Source: JAJKJG01 sp036556825
GTDB lineage: Bacteria > Pseudomonadota > Alphaproteobacteria > Rhizobiales > Beijerinckiaceae
Direction of reading: 5' to 3'
NCBI GenBank assembly: GCA_036556825.1
Contig: DATBIR010000290.1
Location: forward strand, 1 to 12,273
Length of the DNA stretch: 12,273 bases
In this document: positions 1 through 7,082 of the stretch, piece by piece
Position numbering within the stretch: position 1 is the stretch's first letter
Layout of the letters: the number at the start of each line of letters is the position of its first letter
Notes under the pieces: model-generated
What the model saw: the letters and a program-made list of their open reading frames with translations, nothing else
What the model was told of the DNA's origin: nothing
The model's database searches: none
Made by a program: the position numbers and the translations under genes

Positions 1-1446
1 CTGGCCAGGCGTCGGCCGCATGACCTGGGCGAGGTCGAGCCGGTAGGTCCTGGCGCGCGAATCGTAGTGGCCCGAGGCCACCACCTCGGGCGTGCCGGCT
101 TGCGAATACCAGCGCATGAACTGGCCGAGGTCGCGGCCGCTCGCGTCGGCGAAGCATTGCACGAACTGCTCGACCGTCGCCGCCTCGCCGTCGTGGCGCT
201 CGAAGTAGAGGTCCATGCCGCGTCGGAAGCCGTCGCGCCCGAGCAGCGTCTCGTAGAGGCGCACGACCTCGGCGCCCTTCTCGTAGACCGTCGGCGTGTA
301 GAAGTTGTTGATCTCGCGGTAGAGCTCCGGCCGCACCGGATGGGCGAGGGGGCCGGCGTCCTCCACGAACTGCACGGCGCGCAGCGCGCGCACGTCGCCG
401 ATGCGGCAGACCGCACGCGAGCGCTGGTCGGCCGAGAACTCCTGGTCGCGGAACACGGTCAGGCCTTCCTTCAGGCAGAGCTGGAACCAGTCGCGGCAGG
501 TGATGCGGTTGCCGGTCCAGTTGTGGAAGAACTCGTGCGCGACGATCGCCTCGATACGCTCGAAGTCGCCGTCGGTCGCGGTCTCGGGCGAGGCCAGCAC
601 GTATTTGTCGTTGAAGATGTTGAGGCCCTTGTTCTCCATCGCGCCCATGTTGAAGTCGGAGACGGCGACAATGTTGAACACGTCGAGATCGTATTCGCGG
701 CCGAATACGCGCTCGTCCCAGCGCATCGAGCGCTCGAGGGCATCGAGCGCGTAGGACGCGCGCTCTTCCTTGCCGGGCTCCACGTAGACGGCGATCTCGA
801 CCGGGCGGCCGCTCGCGGTCGTGAAAGTCTTGGCGACCTTGCCGAGCCGGCCGCCGACCAGCGCGAACAGGTAGGCGGGCTTCGGATGCGGGTCATGCCA
901 GACCGCGTAGTGGCGGCTTGTCCCGTCGATGGCACCGGCCTCGACCGGATTGCCGTTGCCGAGCAGCAGCGGCGCCTCCTCCCGGTCGGCCTCGAGCCGG
1001 GTCGTGTAGACGGACATGACGTCCGGACGGTCGATGAAATAGGTGATGCGCCGGAAGCCTTCCGCCTCGCACTGCGTGCAGTAGACGCCGCTGGAGCGGT
1101 AGAGGCCCATCAGCTTGGTGTTGGCGGTCGGGTTGACCTCCGTCTCCAGGGTCAGCGTGAACGGGCGCCGCGGCGGTTGCGCAATGGTCAGGCCTTGCGG
1201 CGTCGCCGCGAAGCCGTCGGCCGGCAGAGGCCTGCCGTCAACCGATGCCGCCAGCAGCGTCAGCTCGTCGCCGTCGAGGATCAGCGGCGCATCGGCCTGG
1301 CCGTCCGGGTTGGGGCGGATGGCCAGGCTCGCGGTGATGCGCGTGCGCGTCGCATGCAGCCGCACGTCGAGATCGACGCGGTCGATCAGGAAGTCGCTCG
1401 GCCGGTAGTCGGCGAGGCGGACCACGTTGGGCGTTTCGGTGCGCAT
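1..1446 (-). CDS. pepN: Aminopeptidase N (M1 family), N-terminal part, cut by window edge
   Basis: Zinc metallo-aminopeptidase that removes N-terminal residues from peptides in the cytoplasm. The reverse strand reads 482 codons without a stop from an ATG at 1446 to the window edge. The family is usually about 880 residues, so roughly the C-terminal 45% lies outside. The exopeptidase motif GAMEN is at residues 268-272. The zinc motif HEFFH is at 304-308, followed by NWTGNRITCRDWFQL. The third zinc ligand is Glu327 in KEGLTVF, the canonical 18 residues after the second His. These motifs and their spacing match the E. coli PepN type closely. The start MRTETPNVVRLADYRP is typical of the family, although no clear ribosome binding site precedes it. 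The CDF gene lies 71 bases upstream on the same strand, so co-transcription is possible. All catalytic residues in the visible part are intact. Confidence 0.96.
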   Translation of the reverse strand, partial: MRTETPNVVRLADYRPSDFLIDRVDLDVRLHATRTRITASLAIRPNPDGQADAPLILDGDELTLLAASVDGRPLPADGFAATPQGLTIAQPPRRPFTLTLETEVNPTANTKLMGLYRSSGVYCTQCEAEGFRRITYFIDRPDVMSVYTTRLEADREEAPLLLGNGNPVEAGAIDGTSRHYAVWHDPHPKPAYLFALVGGRLGKVAKTFTTASGRPVEIAVYVEPGKEERASYALDALERSMRWDERVFGREYDLDVFNIVAVSDFNMGAMENKGLNIFNDKYVLASPETATDGDFERIEAIVAHEFFHNWTGNRITCRDWFQLCLKEGLTVFRDQEFSADQRSRAVCRIGDVRALRAVQFVEDAGPLAHPVRPELYREINNFYTPTVYEKGAEVVRLYETLLGRDGFRRGMDLYFERHDGEAATVEQFVQCFADASGRDLGQFMRWYSQAGTPEVVASGHYDSRARTYRLDLAQVMRPTPGQ

Positions 1447-1517
1447 GGCTGGCACTCAGGCGGGCGTTTGATTTCCGGCCTTATGGCCGACTCCGCCAAC
1501 GGCGGCAACCGGCGCAG

Positions 1518-2942
1518 TTACTGCCGGATCGGCTCGGCGTGACTGACGACGCGCAGGATCTCGGGATGCGTCTGACGCACCCGCCGCTCGAGCTCGTCGA
1601 CCATCTCGTGCACGCGCGCGACGGTCAGGCTCGCAGCGGCGCGGCAATGGTAATTGACGATCAGGCCCGCGCCGGTGGTGCGGATGCGGACGTTATGCAC
1701 GTCGGCCAGGCCTTCGACTTCAGCCGCCTTCCTGGCGAGCGTGGCGGCGATCTTCGCCACCACGGCGGCGTCGGCCTCGCGCCCCTCCAGCTGGGCGACC
1801 TCGAGCGGCTCGATATGGCTCTCGACCTCGATCTGCGGCCCGAGCTCGTCGCGGATGGCGTGCTCGACGCGGCTCGCGATCTCGTGGGCCCGGCCGAGGC
1901 TCAGGCGCGCATCGACCTCGACATCGAAGCTCACCGACATGCGGCGCGAGAGCTTTTGCACCGTGACGTGATGGATCGGCACGCGCAGCCGCGCCGCGGT
2001 CAGCAGCACGCGCTCCATAATGGTTTCGTCGTCGAGCTGGACCGGATCGGCGGCCACCGTGAAGTCGCCTTGCGGCAGCTGTTCGCGAAGCGCGCGCAAG
2101 ACCTTGTCCCTGATCTCGGCGACCCGTTCGAGCGGCAGGGTGCGCGACACCCGCACCAGAACCTCGCCGAACAGGTGTCCGCCTGCCGGCCGCACCCGCA
2201 CCCGCTCCACGGATACGACTCCGGGGACGCTCGCGGCGGCGGCCCGGACCTCCTCGGCGAGGCCCTGCGGCGCCGCGTCGAGCAGGGTGTTGACGGTGCG
2301 CTGCGCCAGCCGGAAGCCGGCCAGGGCGATGAAGCCGGAGACGCCGACGGCAACGAGGGCGTCGACCTGATGGTAGCCGAGCGCGGCGGCGGCGAGCGCG
2401 GCCAGGACCAGCACCGAGTTGATCAGGTCGGACGAGAAGTGCAGGGCATCGGCGTCGAGGGCATCGCTGCCGGTCGCGCGGGCGACGCGCTTGAGCGACC
2501 ACCAGCGCCAGGCATCGATCAGGATGGCGCCGACGAGCACGGCCGCGGCCGCCCAGCTCGCCTCGACGTGGCTCTCGCCCCTGAGCAGGCGGCGCACGCC
2601 CTCGTAGGCGACGGCGCCCGAGAGCAGGAACAGGAAGGCGGTCTCGCCGAGCGCCGCCAGCGACTCGAACTTGCCATGGCCGTATTGGTGCTGCTCGTCG
2701 GCCGGCTTGTGCGCGGCGCGCACGGCCAGCCAGGTGATGGTGGTGGCGGCGACGTCGAGCAGGCTGTGGGCCGCGTCCGAGATCAGCGCCAGGGAGCCCG
2801 TGGCCAGGCCGGCGGCGCCCTTGGCCAGCGTGATCACGACGCTGGCCAGGATCGACCACAGGGCGGCGCGCTCCTTGCGCTTCGCCGTCGTGCTGTCGGA
2901 TACGATATCGGCCGGTCTTTCCAACAGGGGACCTCTTTTCAT
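1518..2942 (-). CDS. Cation diffusion facilitator (CDF) transporter with three C-terminal dimerisation-like domains
   Basis: Inner-membrane metal/proton antiporter that exports divalent cations such as Zn, Fe, Co or Ni. About six hydrophobic segments lie within residues 28-212. The transport site is readable as HSLLD in helix 2 (His59, Asp63) and HFSSD in helix 5 (His168, Asp172), an HD-HD pattern common in zinc-type CDFs. The conserved loop YGHGKFE is at 87-93. At 474 residues it is much longer than the usual ~300. The soluble part holds three successive units of similar pattern (about 241-302, 321-381, 413-472), each beta-rich with a central helix and ending in a segment like ADPV, IEPL or AEPI. 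One such unit is normal for the family. I chose ATG 2942; an in-frame TTG at 2984 and a TTG near 2921, which has an AGAGGT just upstream, are alternatives. It is divergent from gloA. The transported metal cannot be read from sequence. Confidence 0.93.
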   Translation of the reverse strand: MKRGPLLERPADIVSDSTTAKRKERAALWSILASVVITLAKGAAGLATGSLALISDAAHSLLDVAATTITWLAVRAAHKPADEQHQYGHGKFESLAALGETAFLFLLSGAVAYEGVRRLLRGESHVEASWAAAAVLVGAILIDAWRWWSLKRVARATGSDALDADALHFSSDLINSVLVLAALAAAALGYHQVDALVAVGVSGFIALAGFRLAQRTVNTLLDAAPQGLAEEVRAAAASVPGVVSVERVRVRPAGGHLFGEVLVRVSRTLPLERVAEIRDKVLRALREQLPQGDFTVAADPVQLDDETIMERVLLTAARLRVPIHHVTVQKLSRRMSVSFDVEVDARLSLGRAHEIASRVEHAIRDELGPQIEVESHIEPLEVAQLEGREADAAVVAKIAATLARKAAEVEGLADVHNVRIRTTGAGLIVNYHCRAAASLTVARVHEMVDELERRVRQTHPEILRVVSHAEPIRQ

Positions 2943-2960
2943 CCGCACCGGTTTAGCCAA

Positions 2961-2973
2961 TGTTGCGGCAACA
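2961..2973. promoter_or_regulatory. Perfect 13-base palindrome between divergent CDF and gloA starts
   Basis: TGTTGC-G-GCAACA is a perfect hyphenated inverted repeat. It lies in the 44-base gap between the CDF start and the gloA start, ending one base before the gloA ribosome binding site (AGGAGG at 2975-2980). The position suits an operator for a dimeric repressor, or an mRNA hairpin near the gloA RBS. With such a short gap the promoters must overlap the neighbouring coding sequence or this site. No known regulator consensus was recognised. Confidence 0.4.
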
Positions 2974-2986
2974 CAGGAGGGCAAGA

Positions 2987-3427
2987 ATGGAATACCTGCA
3001 CACCATGGTTCGGGTTGCGAACCTCGATGAAGCCCTGGACTTCTACTGCAACAAGTTCGGCCTCGTCGAAACCAGCCGCAGGGACGACGAGAAGGGACGT
3101 TATACGCTCGTCTTCCTGGCCGCGCCCGACGATCTCGACCGCGCCAGGCAGACGCGCGCGCCGCTCCTCGAGCTCACCTATAACTGGGACGAGCACGCCT
3201 ATACGGGCGGGCGCAATTTCGGCCATCTCGCCTACCGGGTCGACGACATCTACGCCACCTGCCAGAAGCTGATGGATGCCGGCGTCACCATCAACCGGCC
3301 GCCCCGCGACGGCAACATGGCCTTCATCCGCTCCCCCGACGGCATCTCGATCGAGCTGCTGCAGAAGGGCGGCGCCAGGCCGCCGCAGGAGCCCTGGGCC
3401 TCGATGGGGAATACCGGTTCGTGGTAG
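2987..3427 (+). CDS. gloA: Lactoylglutathione lyase (glyoxalase I), short Ni-type
   Basis: Converts the hemithioacetal of methylglyoxal and glutathione to S-lactoylglutathione, the first step of cytosolic methylglyoxal detoxification. The protein is 146 residues with two VOC half-domains. It starts MEYLHTMVRVANLDEALDFY and carries LLELTYNW and FGHLAYRVDD in the middle and SPDGISIELLQK near the end, closely following E. coli GloA (135 residues). The four expected metal ligands are His5, Glu62, His80 and Glu123. The short form without the extra loops of the zinc enzymes is typical of the nickel/cobalt-activated bacterial class. The ATG at 2987 is chosen because AGGAGG at 2975-2980 sits six bases upstream; an upstream in-frame start at 2960 would add nine residues absent from the family. 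ureE follows 29 bases after the stop, probably in the same transcript. Confidence 0.95.
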   Translation: MEYLHTMVRVANLDEALDFYCNKFGLVETSRRDDEKGRYTLVFLAAPDDLDRARQTRAPLLELTYNWDEHAYTGGRNFGHLAYRVDDIYATCQKLMDAGVTINRPPRDGNMAFIRSPDGISIELLQKGGARPPQEPWASMGNTGSW

Positions 3428-3456
3428 CACGCCGCGACAACAATATCGGAGACCTC

Positions 3457-4071
3457 ATGCTGCGCGCCACCGCCGTCATCCGCAAAGCCGCCGTCAAGCC
3501 CGACCGGGTTGCCGATACGGCCTGGCTCGACCACGACGCCCGTCAGAGCCGCCAACTCGCGCTGCGGGCCCATGGCGGGCTCGAGTTCCAGCTCGACCTC
3601 GACCGCGCCACGGCGCTCAACGACGGCGACGCGGTGAAGCTCGAGGACGGCCGCCTCGTGCAGGTGCGGGCGGCGCCGCAGCAGCTCCTCGAGATCCGTG
3701 CGGAAAATCCGGCAAGGCTCGTGCGCCTCGCCTGGCATCTCGGCGGGGCGCATGTTCCGGCCGAGTTCCACGGCGACGCGGTCTATGTCGAGGTCGATCC
3801 CGCGGTCGCCGAGCTGGCGCGCGGCCAGGGCTGCCGCGTCGGCGCGGTCACGCGCCCGTTCCAGCCCGAGCGCAGCGAGGAGCACGTCTGCACGCACGAC
3901 CATCACGGCCACGGTCATCATGGCCACGGCCATGACCACGCGCACGATCACCACGGCCATGGTCACGGCCACGACCATCATGGGCAGGAGCATCACGGCC
4001 GTGATCAGCACGGCGATCATGACCACGAGCACGGGCCGGCCTGCGGCCACGGTCACAAGCACGAGCATTAG
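3457..4071 (+). CDS. ureE: Urease accessory protein UreE-type nickel chaperone with very long His-rich tail
   Basis: UreE dimers bind Ni(II) in the cytoplasm and hand it to the UreG/UreD/UreF complex for urease maturation. The protein is 204 residues. Residues 1-70 form the N-terminal UreE domain, with LDHDARQSRQLALRAHGG and a segment resembling LNDGDAVKLEDGR. Residues 72-135 form the C-terminal metal-binding domain with LAWHLGGAHVPAEF, where His99 matches the conserved interface nickel ligand (usually in GNRHVP). The last 64 residues contain 28 His in HGHGHDH-like strings. The start is the ATG at 3457, preceded by GGAG five bases upstream; an in-frame GTG at 3421 would overlap gloA. No ureABC, ureD, ureF or ureG is visible within the window, so the gene is separated from any urease cluster on at least the sequenced flanks. 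The neighbour is the nickel-type gloA, with CDF divergent. Confidence 0.92.
   Translation: MLRATAVIRKAAVKPDRVADTAWLDHDARQSRQLALRAHGGLEFQLDLDRATALNDGDAVKLEDGRLVQVRAAPQQLLEIRAENPARLVRLAWHLGGAHVPAEFHGDAVYVEVDPAVAELARGQGCRVGAVTRPFQPERSEEHVCTHDHHGHGHHGHGHDHAHDHHGHGHGHDHHGQEHHGRDQHGDHDHEHGPACGHGHKHEH
3877..4068 (+). repeat. Low-complexity His/Gly/Asp codon tract (ureE tail)
   Basis: This is the part of ureE encoding residues 141-204. It is built of degenerate repeats of CAC/CAT with GGC and GAC codons, for example GGCCACGGTCATCATGGCCA near 3909. It encodes 28 His plus two Cys (in VCTH and PACGH). His-rich tails are known in some UreE proteins and act as nickel stores, but this one is long. The mixture of CAC and CAT suggests an older expansion rather than a fresh slippage event. 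Length polymorphism between strains would be expected. Confidence 0.8.
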
Positions 4072-4089
4072 CTCGGCGGGTCAGCCGAA

Positions 4090-4106
4090 CCGCTTGGAAA
4101 GAGCGG
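4090..4106 (+). terminator. Weak hairpin downstream of ureE
   Basis: CCGCT-TGGAAAG-AGCGG forms a five-base-pair stem 19 bases after the ureE stop. After a short GC stretch comes CTCTATTTT. The stem is short and the T-run not adjacent, so this is at best a weak terminator between the convergent ureE and chemoreceptor genes. Confidence 0.25.
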
Positions 4107-4204
4107 CGTCCTCTATTTTGCTGAATTTTACAGCGACACGCATAACGTGATGTGAAACGAGAATGTGCGTCTAAGTTGCGATGGGAGGCTGCCGGTGCCG
4201 TGCG

Positions 4205-5878
4205 TCAGGCGGCCCTGACGCTCGCCAGGAAGTCGTCGACCTCGCGGCCAAGGTCCTCCGAATGCCGCGACAATTCCTGGGCGGCGGCGAGAACTTGAGA
4301 CGCGGCCGAACCGGTCTCGCCGGCGCCGCGCTTCACGTCGAGGATGTTGCCGGTGACCATCTGCGTGCCCTGGGCGGCCTGCTGCACGTTGCGGGAGATC
4401 TCGCTCGTCGCCGTCCCTTGCTCCTCCATGGCGGCCGCGACGCCCGCCGCGATGGCGTTCATCTCGTCGATGGTGGCGCCGATGGTCTGGATCGCCGTGA
4501 CGGCCGTGCGGGTCTCGCCCTGGATGGCGTTGATCTGCCCGGCGATCTCATCCGTTGCCTTGGCCGTCTGGTTGGCGAGTTCCTTCACCTCGGCCGCGAC
4601 CACCGCGAATCCGCGCCCCGCCTCCCCGGCGCGCGCCGCTTCGATGGTCGCATTGAGCGCGAGCAGGTTGGTCTGGCCGGCGATGTTGTTGATCAGCGCG
4701 ACCACCTCGCCGATTTTCTGGGCAGCGCCGGAGAGGGTCTGAACTGTGGCGTCGGTCTGCTTGGCCTCGCGCGCGGCGCGGCTGGCAATCGAGGAGGACT
4801 TGGTGACCTGCTCGGCGATCTCCCGGATCGTGGACGAGAGCTCCTCCGTCGCGACCGCGACCGTCTGCACGTTGGCAGACGTCTGCTCGGCCGCGGTCGC
4901 GACGCTCACCGACCGCTCCGTCGTCTCGTTGGCAGTCGTCGCCATGGCGCCGGCCGTTGCTTCCATCTCGGTGGCCGCGGCCGACAGGCTTTGGACGAGG
5001 TGTCCGACTTTGGACTGGAAATCATCCGCGAGCGCCGCGGCCGCGCGGCGTTTCTCGGCGGTCGCGCGAGCCTCGGAATCGGCCTTCTCGGCTTCGAGCC
5101 GCTGGCGCTCGATGGCGTTCTCCTTGAACACATCGACGGCCTGCGCCATGGCGCCCATCTCGTCGCGCCGCCCGAGACTTGGGATTTGAATGGCAGTGTC
5201 TCCTCGCGCCAGCTTCTTCATCGCTCCGGTCATCGCCGCGAGCGGGCGAATGATCATCATGATGGCCGTCCAGAGCGCGAACGCGAAGGCGAGCGCTCCG
5301 AGAACCAGCGTCCCGGTCGTGCCCAGTTGCGCCAACCTGAAAGCGGCACTCGCGGCGGAATAGGTGCGCCCGGCTTCGTCGATCTGCAAGTCCACGAGCT
5401 TGCCGATCACGTCGGTGACGGGATCGATCGCGCCGTAGAGCCGGTCTTTCACGAAACTGTCGAGGGCTGCCTGGTCCTGCCGACGCAGGATCGCGGCGAG
5501 GTCGTTCCTGGCGGCATCGGCTGGCGTCATGTTTCGGGCGACCTCGGCCGCAAGCGCCTTCTCCGTTCCGTCCATGAAGGTCGCCATATAGGCGCGCCAT
5601 TTTTCGTGGATACGGGCACCGGCCTCATCGACTGCCGCGGCGCCCTTGGCCCAATCGACATTGCCGTTGCGCACCTTGTGGGCGGTATCGACGATGTTCA
5701 CTGCATACATGTCGGAGATGATCTTCAGGTCGCGCAGCGGCACCACGCGGTCGTTGTAGACCGTTTCCAAGCCTTTGCTGGCGGTGCTCGATGCATACCA
5801 GCCGACGGCCGCGATCAAGGTGAGGGCAACCACGAGGGCACCGATCGCGGCGAACAGACGAGCCTTTATCGAGGTCAT
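4205..5878 (-). CDS. Methyl-accepting chemotaxis protein (four-helix-bundle sensor, HAMP, signalling domain)
   Basis: Transmembrane chemoreceptor of 557 residues that passes a periplasmic signal to the CheA/CheW array. A first membrane helix at about 8-28 is followed by an alpha-helical periplasmic domain at about 30-187 of the size and look of the 4HB_MCP class. A second membrane helix lies at about 188-210, then HAMP (about 211-263) and a long coiled-coil signalling domain to the C-terminus. The hairpin tip is unmistakable: INNIAGQTNLLALNATIEAA at 396-415, then RAGEAGRGFAVVAAEVKELA. Flanking Ala/Glu/Gln-rich heptads such as ATAAEQTSANVQTVAVATEE are likely methylation regions. The C-terminus (FLASVRAA) lacks an NWETF-like CheR docking pentapeptide. 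The gene stands alone, with no che genes nearby, which is usual for accessory receptors. The start ATG has GAAGAG just upstream. The ligand is unknown. Confidence 0.95.
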   Translation of the reverse strand: MTSIKARLFAAIGALVVALTLIAAVGWYASSTASKGLETVYNDRVVPLRDLKIISDMYAVNIVDTAHKVRNGNVDWAKGAAAVDEAGARIHEKWRAYMATFMDGTEKALAAEVARNMTPADAARNDLAAILRRQDQAALDSFVKDRLYGAIDPVTDVIGKLVDLQIDEAGRTYSAASAAFRLAQLGTTGTLVLGALAFAFALWTAIMMIIRPLAAMTGAMKKLARGDTAIQIPSLGRRDEMGAMAQAVDVFKENAIERQRLEAEKADSEARATAEKRRAAAALADDFQSKVGHLVQSLSAAATEMEATAGAMATTANETTERSVSVATAAEQTSANVQTVAVATEELSSTIREIAEQVTKSSSIASRAAREAKQTDATVQTLSGAAQKIGEVVALINNIAGQTNLLALNATIEAARAGEAGRGFAVVAAEVKELANQTAKATDEIAGQINAIQGETRTAVTAIQTIGATIDEMNAIAAGVAAAMEEQGTATSEISRNVQQAAQGTQMVTGNILDVKRGAGETGSAASQVLAAAQELSRHSEDLGREVDDFLASVRAA

Positions 5879-6104
5879 TACTCTTCTCTGGTCTAGAGCG
5901 AATCGGCGGCGTCCAATGTCGAATGCTTCGGTTACCGTATGCTTACAATTTCAGCATGTTGCATACGAAATGCTTAGGCGGCTTTGCCTCGGCAAGTTAT
6001 GGGGGACGCGGCGCCTCGTATTCGCTTCGGTCACGGGCGACGTTGTCTTTCCTCGCCGCCGCGCGAGATACTAGGTTGCCAACTCGGAACCATGCGAGGT
6101 GAGA
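5879..6104. promoter_or_regulatory. Divergent intergenic region between chemoreceptor and GST, with inverted repeat
   Basis: This 226-base gap separates two divergent genes and must hold both promoters. Its AT-richest part (about 5921-5980) contains GTATGC at 5937-5942 and its reverse complement GCATAC at 5961-5966. It also contains two direct copies of AATGCTT (about 5922 and 5969). I cannot name -35/-10 boxes with confidence, and I see no good flagellar sigma-28 match for the receptor. Confidence 0.3.
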
Positions 6105-6758
6105 ATGGCCGTCGTCCTGCATTACTTGTCGGGCTCGCCTTACGCGTGGCGTGTCTGGCTCGCTTTGGAACATAAGGGCATTCCCTACACGCTGAAGGCC
6201 ATGTCATACGACGCGGGCGACTTCAGCTCGGCCGAGTTCGGAGCCTTGAACCCCCGGCGCCGGGTGCCTGTTCTGGTCGACGGTGATTTCGTCCTGTACG
6301 AGTCTGCTGCCATCGTCGAATATCTGGAGGATCGCGAGCCTCGCGGCCCGCACCTCTTTTCGACGGATGTGCGCGATCGGGCGGTGCAGCGGCGGATGGT
6401 CCGGGAGGCTGACCAGTATTTCGCGACGGCGCTCGAGGAGTTGGTCGAAGCGGTCCTTTTCACGCCCGAAGACCGGCGCTCCGAGGAGCGGATCGCTGCC
6501 GCAAACGAGGCGATACGGCGCGAGCTCCGCATTTGGGAGACGATGATCAAGGCCGACTACCTTGCCGGTGCCTTGACCGCGGTCGATTTCACCTTGTTTC
6601 CTGAAGTGGCGCTCGTGCAGCGCATCGGCCGGCGCAACCCGGGGCTTGTTCCCGGAGACATGATCGGCGAAAAAATGGGCGCCTGGATGCGGCGCATGGA
6701 AGCTTTGCCCCTCGTCGAGAAAACATGGCCGCCGCATTGGCGCGGCGCAGCGGCTTGA
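6105..6758 (+). CDS. Glutathione S-transferase family protein
   Basis: Cytosolic protein of 217 residues with the two GST domains. The N-terminal thioredoxin-like fold (about 1-80) starts VLHYLSGSPYAWRVWLALEH. It carries the cis-proline in RRVPVLVDG (Pro55) and the glutathione-binding pair Glu66-Ser67 in LYESAAIVEYLE. The C-terminal helical domain (about 88-205) includes YLAGALTAVDFTLFPEVA, where Thr158 and Asp161 fit the N-capping box of GST_C. Likely activity is conjugation or glutathione-dependent processing of an electrophile. The subclass and substrate are not readable; Ser9, Ser11 and Tyr13 are candidate catalytic residues. The ATG at 6105 has GAGGTGA directly upstream; an in-frame GTG at 6099 would overlap that site. 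It stands alone on its strand, divergent from the chemoreceptor. Confidence 0.92.
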   Translation: MAVVLHYLSGSPYAWRVWLALEHKGIPYTLKAMSYDAGDFSSAEFGALNPRRRVPVLVDGDFVLYESAAIVEYLEDREPRGPHLFSTDVRDRAVQRRMVREADQYFATALEELVEAVLFTPEDRRSEERIAAANEAIRRELRIWETMIKADYLAGALTAVDFTLFPEVALVQRIGRRNPGLVPGDMIGEKMGAWMRRMEALPLVEKTWPPHWRGAAA

Positions 6759-6773
6759 TCGCCCCGGCACAAT

Positions 6774-7004
6774 CTATTTCTTCGCGTCCCCGCCGGGATT
6801 GGGCGTTTCCTGCTTTGCCTCGCTGACCGCGTCGGGGAAGCTGTCGGCGACGTACATGACGGCAACTGTCACCAGCCCGACCGCGACACCCAGCCACCAG
6901 TGGTGGATGCGGCGCTCGAACCCGATGCAGGCGCCGAGCAAGGGATGGATATGGCTCGCCCCCGGGGGCAGCCGTCCGTCACCCAATCTGCATGGTGCGG
7001 CCAA
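6774..7004 (-). CDS. Possible small single-helix membrane protein, unknown function
   Basis: An ORF of up to 76 codons converges on the GST gene with a 15-base gap. Its central part reads FERRIHHWWLGVAVGLVTVA and continues VMYVADSFPDAV. That is a basic/aromatic anchor followed by one hydrophobic segment of about 18 residues, then a charged, proline-containing C-terminal tail. This pattern looks like a real small inner-membrane protein rather than random translation of GC-rich DNA. The start is uncertain: the outermost is a TTG at 7004 with no ribosome binding site, and later TTG codons near 6986 and in HPLLG are possible. I do not recognise a family. Confidence 0.38.
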   Translation of the reverse strand: MAAPCRLGDGRLPPGASHIHPLLGACIGFERRIHHWWLGVAVGLVTVAVMYVADSFPDAVSEAKQETPNPGGDAKK

Positions 7005-7060
7005 AAAATTGCCGGATGATGTCGGAGGCTTGCCGCCTCGATCGTCCTTGGCTCGAGTGG

Positions 7061-7082
7061 TCCGGACGCTGTCCGGATTTTT
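7061..7082 (+). terminator. Terminator-like hairpin in the leader of the VOC gene run
   Basis: TCCGGAC-GCT-GTCCGGA is a perfect seven-base-pair stem with a three-base loop, directly followed by TTTTT. It has the form of a Rho-independent terminator on the plus strand. It ends only 26 bases before the ATG of the PhnB-like gene. A second small stem, GAGGC-TTGCC-GCCTC, lies just upstream at 7025-7039. It may end GST transcription some 300 bases late, or act as a leader attenuator for the downstream genes. Confidence 0.55.

Noticed and set aside
67..1542. Long plus-strand open frame of 491 codons
   Set aside because: It is antisense to pepN, whose minus-strand frame has all M1 peptidase motifs. 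The plus frame is an Arg/Ala/Val-rich artefact of GC-rich codons.
1539..3272. Plus-strand open frame of 577 codons
   Set aside because: It is antisense to the CDF gene and then out of frame in gloA, with low-complexity composition and no family pattern.
3250..4068. Minus-strand frame with a Val/Met-rich hydrophobic N-terminus that mimics a membrane protein
   Set aside because: The hydrophobic string is the reverse reading of the His codon tract of ureE (CAC/CAT read as GTG/ATG).
4181..5896. Plus-strand open frame of 571 codons
   Set aside because: It is antisense to the chemoreceptor, whose signalling-tip motif is clear on the minus strand.
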